A DNA stretch of 64,000 nucleotides from Topomyia yanbarensis (GCF_030247195.1 NC_080670.1:35493934-35557933); one strand, 5' to 3'; shown: positions 1-10,439, counted from the first letter of the stretch. Notes: generated by a model not told the origin, from the letters alone. Program-made: numbers and translations.

Positions 1-173
1 CGGACCCGCGGGGAATCCTTCAAAAGTCATCGGACCTCGAGTCGCTCTCGCTTCAGTTTCCTTCTATGCAGGCGTAGTGGTAAGGGCGACGGCGGTTACA
101 TAGTGGCACTCTGGAGCTGATCGGTTCCACAAGGCAGGAGGAAACTCTAAAAACGAGAAATAAAAGAGAGGGG
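1..173 (-). mobile_element. 3' untranslated region of the I-clade LINE
   Basis: This lies directly downstream (minus strand) of the stop codon of the RT/RNase H reading frame and is GC-rich. It reads as the element's 3' untranslated tail. No poly-A or simple-repeat tail appears before the window edge, so the true 3' end and target-site duplication lie outside the window. Confidence 0.6.
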
Positions 174-3100
174 CTAAATTGGGATATTTATCGTTTTTAT
201 GAAGGTATAAATAAGGGACATATAGGGGAAATCACGAGTTGCCAGCATATCTCGGACTGGTACATTGGGTGGTCTACCTCGGGCCCGAAGGGATTCCTTT
301 AACTGAGACCTGGCGTCACAATACCCGGCGCATACCCAGACAACGTGTTCGATGTCGTGATAGCCCTCGTCACAAGCGCACAGACTATTCTCCGCAAGCC
401 CAATACGCCGCAAATGCGCATCCATGGTGTAGTGATTGGACATAAGTCGGGACATTACGCGAATAAAATCCCGACCCACATCCATCCCCCCGAACCAAGG
501 CTTCGTTGATACCTTTGGGATAATCGAATGTAGCCATCGTCCAAGTTCCCCATTGCTCCACGAGGTTTGCCAACTGTTGAGCGTCCTCTGACGACAAATA
601 CTAAAAAATTCGTTGAAGCAGATTAGTCTTTCGTATATGTCACCATTTAATGCGCCCGCCTTTGCTAATGAGTCGGCCTTTTCATTGCCCGGGATAGAAC
701 AATGAGAGGGGACCCAAACAAAGGTAATCTGATAAGATTTTTCAGATAACGTACACAAGGACTCCTGTATCATCCCCAGAAAATACGGGAGTTGCTTTTT
801 AGGCTTCACCGCACGAAGAGCCTCGATAGAGCTGAGGCTGTCCGAAACGATGAAGTAGTGATCTGTGGGCAGAGTGTCGATGATCCCAAGGGTGTACTGA
901 ATTGCAGCTAACTCTGCGACGTAAACTGAAGCGGGATCATTGAGCTTGAATGAAGCGGTGATAGTATTGTTGAAGATACCGAAGCCAGTGGACCCATCGA
1001 GATTTGATCCGTCAGTGTAAAACATTTTGTCGCAGTCGACTTCTCGGAATTTATTATAAAATATATTGGGGATCACCTGCGGGCGTATATGGTCCGGGAT
1101 TCCACGAATCTCTTCCTTCATGGATGTGTCGAAGAATACAGTAGAATCAGAAGTATCTAGGAAACGGACACGGTTGGGATTGTACGAAGAAGGATTGATG
1201 CTCTGTGCCATGTAGTCGAAGTACAAGGACATAAAACGGGTTTGAGAATTAAGCTCGACGAGCCTCTCGAAATTTTGAATTACCAACGGGTTCAGAATGT
1301 CGCATCGGATGAGCAATCGATATGAGAGTTCCCAAAATCGATTTTTTAGCGGAAGAACGCCCGCCAGCACTTCGAGACTCATCGTATGGGTCGAGTGCAT
1401 GCAACCCAAGGCAATGCGCAAGCAACGATACTGGATTCTCTCCAGTTTGATGAAGTGTATGTTCGCAGCGGAGCGGAAACAGAAACACCCGTACTCCATC
1501 ACCGACAATATCGTTGTTTGGTACAACCTGATCAGGTCTCCTGGGTGAGCACCCCACCATGTTCCAGTTATTGTTCGGAGAAAATTGATCCTTTGTTGGC
1601 ATTTCTGTTTCAGATACCTAATGTGACATCCCCAGGTACCTTTAGAGTCGAACCAGACCCCGAGATATTTAAATGTGAAAACCTGGTTGATCGTTGCACC
1701 CATTAATAAAAGCTGGAGTTGCGCCGGCTCACGCTTCCTAGAAAAAACAACCAACTCAGTTTTCTCCGTGGAGAACTCAATACCCAGCTGAAGAGCCCAA
1801 GCAGACAAATTGTCCAAGGTATTTTGTAATGGTCCTTGCAAGTCGGCAGCTTTGGGCCCTGTAACAGAGACCACCCCGTCGTCTGCAAGTTGCCTTAGCG
1901 TGCATGAATTGGCAAGACAATCGTCAATGTCATTCACGTAAAAATTGTAGAGCAGGGGACTTAGACATGAGCCCTGGGGAAGACCCATGTAGCTAAATCG
2001 CGATGTTGTTAAATCGCCATGCGAAAAGTGCATGTGCTTTTCAGACAACAGGTTTAGCAAAAAGTTATTTAAAATTGGTGAAAGACCATGCTGGTGCAGC
2101 TTCTCTGACAGAATGTTGGTAGAAACTGAGTCAAAAGCCCCCTTAATATCCAAGAAGACTGATGCCATCTGCTCTTTGTTAGCATAGGCCATTTGGATTT
2201 CTGTAGAAAGCAACGCAAGGCAATCGTTCGTCCCTTTGCCTTTGCGGAAGCCAAATTGTGTATCTGACAGTAAGCCATTTGCTTCAACCCAATTGTCGAG
2301 GCGAAACAAGATCATTTTCTCGAATAACTTCCGAATACAGGACAGCATTGCAATCGGCCGATACGAGTTGTGGTCGGAGGCTGGTTTTCCTGGTTTTTGG
2401 ATGGCGATGACCTTCACTTGCCTCCATTCATAAGGGACAATGTTACCCTCAAGAAACTTGTTAAATAAATTCAACAAGCGTCTTTTTGCAGTGTCAGGCA
2501 GATTCTTCAGCAAGTTGAATTTGATTCTGTCTAACCCTGGGGCGTTATTGTTGCACGATAAGAGAGCAAGTGAGAACTCCACCATCGAAAACGGTGTTTC
2601 GTTCGCGGTATCGTGAGGAGACGCGGCGCGGCACGTTTTCTGTACCGGGACAGAGTCCGGACAGATCTTCTTGGCGAAAGCGAATATCCAACGGTTTGAA
2701 TATTCCACGTTCTCGTTGGTACTATTACGGTTACGCATACGTCGAGCCGTACCCCAAAGAGTGCTCATCGCTGTTTCTCTCGTTAACCCGTCGACGAACC
2801 GGCGCCAATAACTGCGTTTTTTGGCTTTCATTAGACTCTTCATTCGCCTTTCTAACGACGCGTACTGTTGATAGCTAGCGGGTAACCCGTCTTCCCGGAA
2901 GGCCTTATATGCAGTGGACTTTTCCGCGTACAGCTCTGAGCACTCTTTATCCCACCACAGGGTGGAAGACCGTCCATGGGTATTCGCGCTGGGTACTGGT
3001 TTAGTCTGAGCTTGATTCGCACTGTCGAGAATCAAGCCAGCCAAAAACCTGTACTCTTCCTCCGGAGGAAGTTCTTGAGTGGATTCGATTTTAACGGATA

Positions 3101-3692
3101 TCGCGGTCGCGTAACTCTTCCAATCAATGTTCCGTGTGAGGTCATACGAGACATTGATTGTTTTCGATGGTCTTGAACCGTTAGCAATTGAAATCACGAT
3201 AGGCAAATGATCGCTACCGTGGGGATCAGGGATCACCTTCCACATGCAATCTAACTGTAGCGATGTCGAGCAAAGCGACAAATCCAACGCGCTTGCGCGT
3301 GCTGGTGGTGTAGGAATCCGCGTCATTTCTCCCGTATTTAAGATGGTCATGTTGAAATTATCGCAAAGATCTTGGATTAATGTTGATCTATTATCATCAT
3401 GAAGACAGCCCCATACCGTACCGTGCGAGTTAAAGTCTCCCAGAACTAGCCGCGGTGCCGGTAAGGATTTCGTGATATTACAAAGCGTTCGGTGCCCTAC
3501 CGAGGCTCTAGGAGGAATGTAGATGGAAGCAATGCAAAGGTCTTTACCTTTGATTAAAACTTGACAAGCGACAATTTCAATGCCTGGTGTCGAAGGGAGG
3601 TTAATTCGGTTGAAAGAATAGCACTTTTTGATCCCCAAAAGTACTCCTCCATAGGGGTTTTCAAAAAGCAGATTATGAAAAACTACCAACAA
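174..3692 (-). CDS. I-clade non-LTR retrotransposon ORF2: endonuclease (partial), reverse transcriptase, RNase H
   Basis: This is a continuous frame of 1,172 codons encoding the replication protein of a LINE, which nicks the target DNA and copies the element RNA there. The APE-type endonuclease is incomplete: the GDFN motif (about residues 85-88) and SDH (160-162) are present, but the N-terminal strand with the first catalytic Asn and Glu is missing. The RT core spans about 380-680, with FLDIKGAFDS (513-522), GLPQGS (570-575) and QLADDG (601-606), an LADD where YADD or FADD is usual. RNase H spans about 888-1015 with the expected D893, E927, D951 and D1006. A Cys/His cluster follows near 1105-1121. 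RNase H together with GFRKGKGTND points to the I clade or a close relative. The first codon is TTG with an in-frame TAA eight codons upstream, so this is the edge of a 5'-truncated copy, not a real start. No stop interrupts the frame, which suggests a fairly recent insertion. Confidence 0.93.
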   Translation of the reverse strand: MLVVFHNLLFENPYGGVLLGIKKCYSFNRINLPSTPGIEIVACQVLIKGKDLCIASIYIPPRASVGHRTLCNITKSLPAPRLVLGDFNSHGTVWGCLHDDNRSTLIQDLCDNFNMTILNTGEMTRIPTPPARASALDLSLCSTSLQLDCMWKVIPDPHGSDHLPIVISIANGSRPSKTINVSYDLTRNIDWKSYATAISVKIESTQELPPEEEYRFLAGLILDSANQAQTKPVPSANTHGRSSTLWWDKECSELYAEKSTAYKAFREDGLPASYQQYASLERRMKSLMKAKKRSYWRRFVDGLTRETAMSTLWGTARRMRNRNSTNENVEYSNRWIFAFAKKICPDSVPVQKTCRAASPHDTANETPFSMVEFSLALLSCNNNAPGLDRIKFNLLKNLPDTAKRRLLNLFNKFLEGNIVPYEWRQVKVIAIQKPGKPASDHNSYRPIAMLSCIRKLFEKMILFRLDNWVEANGLLSDTQFGFRKGKGTNDCLALLSTEIQMAYANKEQMASVFLDIKGAFDSVSTNILSEKLHQHGLSPILNNFLLNLLSEKHMHFSHGDLTTSRFSYMGLPQGSCLSPLLYNFYVNDIDDCLANSCTLRQLADDGVVSVTGPKAADLQGPLQNTLDNLSAWALQLGIEFSTEKTELVVFSRKREPAQLQLLLMGATINQVFTFKYLGVWFDSKGTWGCHIRYLKQKCQQRINFLRTITGTWWGAHPGDLIRLYQTTILSVMEYGCFCFRSAANIHFIKLERIQYRCLRIALGCMHSTHTMSLEVLAGVLPLKNRFWELSYRLLIRCDILNPLVIQNFERLVELNSQTRFMSLYFDYMAQSINPSSYNPNRVRFLDTSDSTVFFDTSMKEEIRGIPDHIRPQVIPNIFYNKFREVDCDKMFYTDGSNLDGSTGFGIFNNTITASFKLNDPASVYVAELAAIQYTLGIIDTLPTDHYFIVSDSLSSIEALRAVKPKKQLPYFLGMIQESLCTLSEKSYQITFVWVPSHCSIPGNEKADSLAKAGALNGDIYERLICFNEFFSICRQRTLNSWQTSWSNGELGRWLHSIIPKVSTKPWFGGMDVGRDFIRVMSRLMSNHYTMDAHLRRIGLAENSLCACDEGYHDIEHVVWVCAGYCDARSQLKESLRARGRPPNVPVRDMLATRDFPYMSLIYTFIKTINIPI

Positions 3693-5430
3693 GGGAACAG
3701 CCTTGCGTTTAAATTATCAAATATCCAAAATGACACTGTTTTCGTAATGTAAAAACTTGATTGTTCCAGAATTCATGGTACTTTATTCATGATTTTGGGA
3801 ACACATTTTTCCGTGTACAGGAAGCTAAAACTCAAGGATATGCCTTTGTTCCTAACCCAGTGTGGTATAGAGCTATAGGCTTTATCAGTAAAGTTCATTA
3901 TTCATTCGGAAGTGATTATTCCAAAGTGTTTACTGTCCTGTGTTATGACTGCACTGTGTTTTCATTTTTTCATTTCCCAACCTTTTCCTTTCATCTCCAT
4001 TATCCATCCAATAATGAAAATGAGGAGATGACGTGGTAAGGCAAAAATCGACAGGAGTCGCATATAGATGTTACCTTCTTGTTGTATTTTAATATGAATG
4101 TTGGTGCCGAGCAAAAGATGCGTATCCTGATGCCTTCCACCAATAAACCAGAATTATGCTTGTGTTTTTGGTGTTCTACGTTGTACTGGGACAACCAAAT
4201 GAAAATGCAAATGGAGGGTGACTACTAGGCAAACTCATTAGCATCCCAGTGCGAGTTCCAGTTTGTCCTCGCACCGTGGAATGATATTAGCCAAGTAAGC
4301 AATTTGTGCTGACCAGTTGTTTCTACGCTTTCAGATATTTGAATGTGTTTCAGAAACAGAAATGTCGTGCCCTAAACTTGGAATTGTAGGAAAAATAGCA
4401 TTCCAGTTCAGGCAGTGTTAGGTTGCTAATGTCGGATGAAAGAAGGTGTTTTTCTTTGGAAATATGTAGATTTTATGGGGCTGGTAGCAATGTAGTGTGT
4501 CTAATGGGGTGTTTTATTCGGGGTTATAAATGCCCGAATCGCTAACTGATGTGAAAGCATCAGTCAAACATTCAATTCTTTTTCTTCGCTAAGTTGTTAA
4601 CCATTCTGCGTTTCTGATCTCTGCACGTATCCTGTCGGTGGAAATTGTCCATAAATAAAGAAATTAAGTGCATTTCAATCTTCTTTTTTGCAGCGAGGTA
4701 CCGAAAGCCAGTTATATTTCATGAAGGTTCGCTACTCTGCCTTCATCATGCATTCAGATCATTCAATTAATGACCACTCGCGGAACTATCTTTTTAGACG
4801 TGCTAGGGTCGGTGATAAATAACTGTCGTGGAGTCACTTGCCAACACAGAGTTGGTTGTTAGTTGTAATAAGTCAAAAATAAGTAAAATTTAAAAAATTA
4901 GTAATATTATTTAAGAGCCATGGTCATTGGTCATAACGACGGTTAATGGAACATTCTGATGGGTTCGGAATAAGCCTGAAGTCCGACTCTGTTCAGGATC
5001 CAGCAACAGTAGCAAACGACAGCCAGCGCGAAAAAAGTAAGTGAAAATTCCTTTCCTTAGTAACTCCAGACACATTCCTCTCGCACCAGGGAAAGGTAAG
5101 CTGCTTAAGTCATCGAAAAAAAAAGACGCAACCCGTAGTCATTTCGAAAATTCCTCGAGCCCGTAGACGCACCGACTGCAATTTCCCACTTCTGCACACA
5201 CAGAGAACCGGGGTTCAAGTTGCCTTGTGCAGAAAGCCGTTTACAACGTACACCTAATTAATTATTATCTCCATTCCACTCATCCACGCAATGTCATCCC
5301 GTTCGTTCGTGCCAGCCACTTCGTTACTTCCATCTATTCGTGCGCCCAGCTTCGTCATATTAGTCATATTTAATTAATCCATTTTCACACCTTGTTTGCT
5401 GCGCCCGCTGGCTTCCGAGCTGAATGCCAA
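3693..5430. other. No gene recognised; host flank of the LINE
   Basis: AT-rich, apparently single-copy DNA. Endonuclease N-terminal motifs are absent on the minus strand, so the LINE ends near 3690-3700. Positions 3745-3800 resemble 36215-36275. A TATAAA at 4525-4530 lies 37 bp upstream of an arthropod-like initiator (TCAGT at 4560-4564), a spacing slightly longer than usual. A good splice donor (GTAAGT) occurs at 5037. None of these connects to a coding exon that I can defend. Confidence 0.4.
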
Positions 5431-5437
5431 TTAAAAT

Positions 5438-5824
5438 TTGCGCGAATCAGCTGCAGGTATGTCATCAAATCGAATGGATCGATTGTCTTCCCTCTCGGTG
5501 GTGGTTTTTGTGTTGGTTTGTCCGTTCGCTCACTTACTGCTTAGCACCGATGCTACCGGTGTGGTGCTGTTGCCCGGTGGAAACAACAAAACCCTAATCG
5601 AAGTCAATTACACGTTTTTAATGCTTCAATTACTTCTCCGAAAAGGGAAGCGCTGCTCTGCACGGATTCGTCCGATTGTCCAATTTTTTTTCCTGTGTTA
5701 CCGTGAACTTCTTCTGAAGATTTTTAGTCACTTCCAGGTCTGGGATGCGTTTGGGTTGGCTTCACTTTTCGCGAACGATCAACAAAAAGTCGGCGCTTTT
5801 GGCCACGGTTTGCAGGTGGGTTAG
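5438..5824 (+). other. Possible exon or small ORF with signal-peptide-like N terminus (weak)
   Basis: The frame runs 128 codons. From the internal ATG at 5459 it begins MSSNRMDRLSSLSVVVFVLV, a short polar N-region followed by a hydrophobic stretch, as in a signal peptide. A strong donor context (CAG followed by GTGGGT) ends the frame at 5813. An alternative is that a shorter exon ends at the CAG/GTATGT donor at 5455-5456, just before that ATG. I recognise no domain. The region is GC-richer than its surroundings and not obviously repetitive, so host exon, host intron and chance ORF are all possible. Confidence 0.2.
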
Positions 5825-6720
5825 GTCCCAACCATGATTTTTCCCGGCATACGACACCATTGCCCGGTGGTGTCGCAACGTGACGGGGATATGGGGGCAT
5901 ATCTGAACAATGTCATGTTAAAGAAATGCATTTTTTTTAAATCAAGAAATTCTTTTCCACTACCGCCCCAAAATAACAGCTGAAAACACTAAGAACGCCA
6001 CCGACGGACGGACGTTCGATCAAACGTCGTTCAAAGCCGAAGAAGTACTCCCGCCGAAAAAAAACAAAAACCTACCCATTCACTGTGACCGGCACAAGAA
6101 GCTAACCAACGCCGAAATTCTCTTCCTGTGCCATCGAAGCCGTCAAGCCTGGCCATGATCGAACCCGAGCGGAGAGGCTCAGAAGGTAAAAACCAATATA
6201 TACGGTTGACAAAAAGCTTAAAAATATACATTTGCTGAATTCAATGGTAGCATTCTTCTTTCACCGCACTTTCCCACGGCTTGCCACCCTGGTTTCGGAG
6301 CGACCAGGCGCTGTTCCTTCCACCGCCCAATTTGAGCGGATGCCAACGTGGCTCCTGGCAGTGTTGTACCTATAGAGGAGGAAGATCCTCCCTGCAATCG
6401 AGCAACCGAAAGACCGACCGACCGACGAGGACCGGAGAACGGGAAGAATGGGCCATCACCGAACCGAAACGGGTCGTCAAGTTCAAGATTAACATTGTTT
6501 TTTGCAGCTTGAAGATTGTACAATTGTGTCTACTCGCTCGTCCCTGCCGTGCCCTCCATCAACCCTCAATTGACTTTTTTAGTGTATTCGGTTCGAGCCC
6601 GGTTCGCTGTGTCAACCTTAGACCTCCGGGCTGACGGATTGCCACTGCGAGAGTTAGAAGAAAGGACAGTTTTCCGCGCGCATCTCCGGTTCGAAATAAA
6701 ATGATGAACAACATTTCGGA
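5825..6720. other. GC-rich unique stretch, no assigned gene
   Basis: It contains overlapping short ORFs on both strands and a good 3' splice acceptor (polypyrimidine run, then TTTTTTGCAG, ending at 6507). A small hairpin made of CGACACCA and TGGTGTCG is at about 5850-5873. The composition suggests host non-repeat DNA. No protein family is recognisable. Confidence 0.3.
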
Positions 6721-7044
6721 ACACCTTTTAAGAATTCCGGCGGTAAAGTGCGGTCCCACATTTCTTGCGTGTTTTGTTGATTGGATGCATGCTTATAAGT
6801 TGCTGATTTTTTGGCACTAACCTATAGATTGGCCAAAATCAAACTATTTGATGACTATTTTTTTCGGTGGAGTTTCTAGTGTGAATATAGGTTCTCGTTC
6901 GCGGGATGTAGCGACATGACCTATTCTTTGGAAAATTAAAAAAAATTCGGTATCATTTTTTTGTTAATTTTAGACTGCACCGGTGACTACAGCACGGCTG
7001 TTTCTCGCCACAGCTGAGATCGTTAGAATTAGCTAAAGTACGAA

Positions 7045-7092
7045 ATGTTTGGCCACGTCTTCCTTCGGAAGGGAAGTAAAGCAGTCCATGTG
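7045..7092 (+). repeat. Isolated core fragment of the tRNA-type SINE family
   Basis: It carries the conserved word CACGTCTTCCTTCGGAAGGG followed by AAGTAAAGC, the same core found in the SINEs at 53,048 and 11,588 and, with changes, at 19,661. The head and tail are not recognisable, so this is a worn fragment. The surrounding 6720-7330 shows nothing else I can name. Confidence 0.55.
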
Positions 7093-7339
7093 TTGATACG
7101 CCTATATCTAGGATACAGGTAGTGGCCATGACCGAATAAAATATGGAAATCGTCAGGTTCTTCAGCCCTTCCGTGATTTTGGCAACAAGTAGCTCCTCCG
7201 TTTTGGCCATGAAATTATTAGAGTAGATCTTCTGTTTGAGATTCGCTCAAAAAATGTCTACCTGTTGCAGTCAAAACCATTGACATTCCTGCCCAAGGCG
7301 GGAGAGATTCATAGGTTTATGCTGAAGATTAATTTGTGC

Positions 7340-7612
7340 TACTCTAATCTTACTCGATACTCTGTTGAAAACTGGATACTAGGTACTGGAGACTGGATAT
7401 TAGAAACTGAGCACTATAGTCTGGAGACAAGCCTGGACTGGAAACTAAAGACAAGTGACTGGAGACTGTAACTTAGAGACGTTTGGCTGTAGATTGGAGG
7501 TTGGAGACTGAAGATGAGAGTAGAAACTATACACAAGATACTGGACACTAGAGGCTTCAAACTGTGTATTGAAAACGGGAGACTAGAGCCTGTAGACCTG
7601 TTTTTCATAGTA
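7340..7612 (+). repeat. GGAGACT-type degenerate minisatellite
   Basis: Repeated variants of CTGGAGACTGGAAACTA occur in 7-8 nt and 15-16 nt steps. The strand is purine-rich and the array is degenerate. The same motif returns at 8,690-9,370. Confidence 0.75.
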
Positions 7613-8200
7613 AAGTTTAAAAAGCTTCAAAAGCCTGGTCTGTGGTGTATTTACACTATGTGGGACTCACGACTCACTTTCGTGCCTAACCACCAAAAAC
7701 ACTCCTTACTCTTTTTGCGCCTTTCTTCCACACGGAACTAACTTCATGGAAGTTCGAGGGGATTCCTTGTGCTTTCTTTTACGCACGAGTTTCCCGCAGC
7801 TATCTCAGAGCCTCACTTGATCCATGAAATGGCCATTTAGCTCTCGACTCTTCTCTTACTTTTCATCTCAATGCATTACATCACCATTTAGTTCCCGTCT
7901 TACTGTTTAGATGTTTCCGTGAGTCATTCAGCTCCCGGCCTTATCGCGATCTAGTCGGTTAGTTCCCGGCGGTAGCCTCATCCTACCCCGACTGAGAGTT
8001 CCCTGAAGGAGGAATTTCTTTCGACACCGATAAACGCATTCTTGAACCATTTAGCAACCATCTTTATCGAGATCTGTTCGAATATTATCCGGCGGTGAAA
8101 CTCCCCTACTCGTGAGTCAATTAGCTTCCAATCAATTAGAATCTACTTTATTGTGATTTCCTGTTCGGTGGATTTATTCCGATACTGATGCTTATTTTCG
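7613..8200. other. No gene; GTTCCCGGCGGT-type degenerate repeats
   Basis: Between the two minisatellites lie loosely repeated words such as TTAGTTCCCGGCGGTAGCC and GATCTAGTCGG. They resemble worn units of the array that starts at 8,235. No coding potential is evident. Confidence 0.4.
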
Positions 8201-8245
8201 CGAATAGATCGGGACGAAGCTCTCCGCTTCGTCCCGATCTATTCG
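8201..8245. repeat. Perfect 20-bp inverted repeat (hairpin, 5-nt loop)
   Basis: The left arm CGAATAGATCGGGACGAAGC (8201-8220) is followed by TCTCC and then its exact reverse complement (8226-8245). The right arm runs into the first unit of the downstream tandem repeat, so the arm may be an inverted piece of that unit. Confidence 0.9.
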
Positions 8246-8690
8246 ATCAAGTCACTGGCGGTGGAAATACTCAACTCAACGAACCAGCCAGTAGGTGCTA
8301 TTTGGTAGGGCGTCGAGATCTTTTCCGCGATTCCGGTTGGAGCGTAGCTTCCGGTTCACTGACGCTGCTGGTTGTTCGACGCGATCTACTCGAACTAGTC
8401 ACCGGCGGTGAATCTAGGCTACTCACGAGCTATTTGGTAGGGCGTCGAGGTCGGTCCGACGATTCCGGTGGAGCCTGGCGTCCGGTTCGCTGACGCTACT
8501 GGCTGTTCGACGCGATCTACTCGAATTAGTCTCTGGCGGTGGATCTAGCCCACTCACAAACTACCCGGTAGAGTGTCGAGGTCGGTCCAACGATTCCTGG
8601 CGCTCCGATGATCCGAATCCGCTACTCTACTCAACTGGTCCCTGGTGGTGGATCTAGGCTTATCCGGGGGCGGATTTTCTCTTAACCCGA
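8235..8690 (+). repeat. Tandem repeat of about 130-147 bp, three to four units
   Basis: Units share CGATCTACTCGAA, a GTC-ACCGGCGGTG block, TTTGGTAGGGCGTCGAG and TCCGGTTCGCTGACGCT. Unit starts are at about 8235, 8382 and 8513, with a degraded unit near 8620. It is GC-rich compared with its surroundings. Confidence 0.75.
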
Positions 8691-9370
8691 TTTGTTCTTT
8701 CACGGCGACTGTAGACCTGTCACTGGAAATTGAAGACTGTGAACTGGTGGCCTGCAGTGGGCGTTACTCGAGATTGATATAATTGCCGGGCTAACTCTTT
8801 GTTCCAGGGCGGCCAAAAATTTCGGATTTACGTAACAAAACGAAGTGAATTAATCCAATAAAGTTGGTCAATAATGGACTGGATATTGGGGACTAGAACT
8901 TGGAAACTGCAGACTGGAGGCTAAAGACTGGATACTGGAGGCGCGAGGTTGGAGACGAGACTAGATACTAGACATAAGATACTGGAAACTGTAGATTTCA
9001 TTCTGGAGACTGGAGAGTAGAGCCAGTAGACTGGAGACTGCCGAGCTGTGTATGGAAACTGCAGACTGAATACTAGAGGCTGAAGTCTAGAGACGAGACT
9101 AGAGACCAGAGACAAGATAGTGGAGATTGGAGCTGCAAAACTTCAGACTGGAGATCGGAGACTGAAGACTAGACTGACTAGTAGACTGGAGACGTAGACC
9201 AGAGACGGGAAACAAGAGAAGATTGAAAACTCGAGAATGGAATTCAATTATTATCAAAACTAGATACAGCATATCAGACAGGATAATGGAGAGTTAAGAC
9301 TGAAGACTGTCTGTTGGGATCTAGACACTTGGTACTGGAGACTAGCACTGAACACTTCCAACATTTATTG
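8690..9370 (+). repeat. Second GGAGACT-type minisatellite
   Basis: About 680 bp of degenerate variants of ACTGGAGACTGAAGACTAGA. It has the same sense and composition as 7,340-7,612. The two arrays bracket the 130-147-bp repeat. Confidence 0.75.
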
Positions 9371-9665
9371 TACAGCAACTAGAAGATACCAAACACGTTG
9401 ACTTATAACCGCTTATAGCGAACCCGGAAACGGATATTAGGGACATTACCATCATTTGAATCCCCTGATTTGCGAAGAAACAAACGTCCATCCACGACAC
9501 TCCGTGCGCAACTGGCAAATTTTAGTCCTGCCAGACATTCAGTCCTCGGCACAGAGAAACACCTCAACTTGAGGACTCCTGTTTCAGTTGCCTCTTACAA
9601 TATCGTAACAGTAACCCAATGGATCAATTATTGAGAAATCGTTTACGACAACTTTCTTAAGCACA

Positions 9666-9962
9666 TCATGAAGAATGAAGAATCCTATCGCTAATGCTCG
9701 GGATACCATGCTTCTCGATACAAGTGTCGAGGCGTTTCAGAATGCTTTTCTTTAACAGTTGAAGCATACATAAAAGCATTTCAATCGGCCAATATGAATT
9801 GTGATCGGAAGCTGGTTTTGCCAGTATTTGGTTGACAATTACTCTCACGTAGAACAGTGTTCTAGTCACGTGATGTTCAGATGGACCGTATTTCTTGCGA
9901 AGATCTTCATGGTCCAGGTAGTTAACTGGCAGATGTTCTACGGTAAGTCTGATCTCCAGCAA
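9666..9962 (-). pseudogene. I-clade LINE reverse transcriptase fragment
   Basis: The minus-strand frame contains AKPASDHNSYWPIEMLLCM followed by a KRLDTCIEKHGI segment. This lines up with residues about 437-473 of the LINE at 174-3692 (GKPASDHNSYRPIAMLSCI, then FRLDNWVEANGL). Only the fingers part of the RT is left and the catalytic motifs are absent. It is a dead scrap of the same or a sister family. The N-terminal half of the frame is not recognised. Confidence 0.75.
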
Positions 9963-10009
9963 CTCCTCTGATGGAAGGCCCCTTCAGTGCTAGACGGAGT
10001 ATACAGCAT

Positions 10010-10438
10010 TTCTTGACAAACATGTCAAATGGTCCTAAGTGAAAATGAGAGTCTCTCTTTGTTTGGTTTCTCTTTAGATTATTACGGTGTCAACATAAAA
10101 ATTTTCAATATTGTTTCAGTATACACTCAAGTTTTTTTTTGCGCGGTATTTTTTACGCGGATTTTGAAATTTACGCGGTTTTCATTTACGCGGATTTTGA
10201 AATTTACGCGGTTTTCATTTACGCGGATTTTGAAATTTACGCGGTTTTCATTTACGCGGCCTGTATACCCCGCGTAAAAAAAACCTGAGTGTATATCGAA
10301 AAACTCTGATTTCCACTAGCTTATTCTGGTAAGAGTTGAGTAACAAACGTATAAACTGCCGAGTTATTAGCGAAAGAGAAAGTAAACAAAGCGAACCTGT
10401 CATTTGCACTTAGGACCATTTGACATGTTTGGCTAGAT
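10010..10438. mobile_element. Palindromic MITE with about 80-bp terminal inverted repeats
   Basis: The left arm (about 10011-10095) contains ACATGTCAAATGGTCCTAAG. The right arm (about 10350-10438) contains its reverse complement and stays alignable for about 80 bp. It has no coding capacity. It is interrupted by the smaller MITE at 10,124-10,291. Confidence 0.75.
10124..10291. mobile_element. ACGCGG-repeat MITE nested inside another MITE
   Basis: The termini are inverted repeats CACTCAAGTTTTTTT / AAAAAAACCTGAGTG, flanked by TATA on both sides (10120-10123 and 10292-10295), consistent with a 4-bp or TA duplication. Inside are three copies of a 33-bp unit built from ACGCGGATTTTGAAATTT and ACGCGGTTTTCATTT. 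A short ORF across the unit is an artefact of the repeat. Confidence 0.8.
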
Positions 10439-10439
10439 T

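Noticed and set aside
1249..2878. Other-frame ORFs within the I-clade LINE
   Set aside because: Shadows of the 1,172-codon frame with no domain of their own.
4525..4564. TATAAA plus TCAGT as a core promoter
   Set aside because: The spacing (37 bp) is longer than the usual 30-31 bp and no gene follows that I can support.
10029..10277. 82-codon ORF with repeating FTRILKFTRFS
   Set aside because: Translation of the 33-bp ACGCGG repeat in a MITE.
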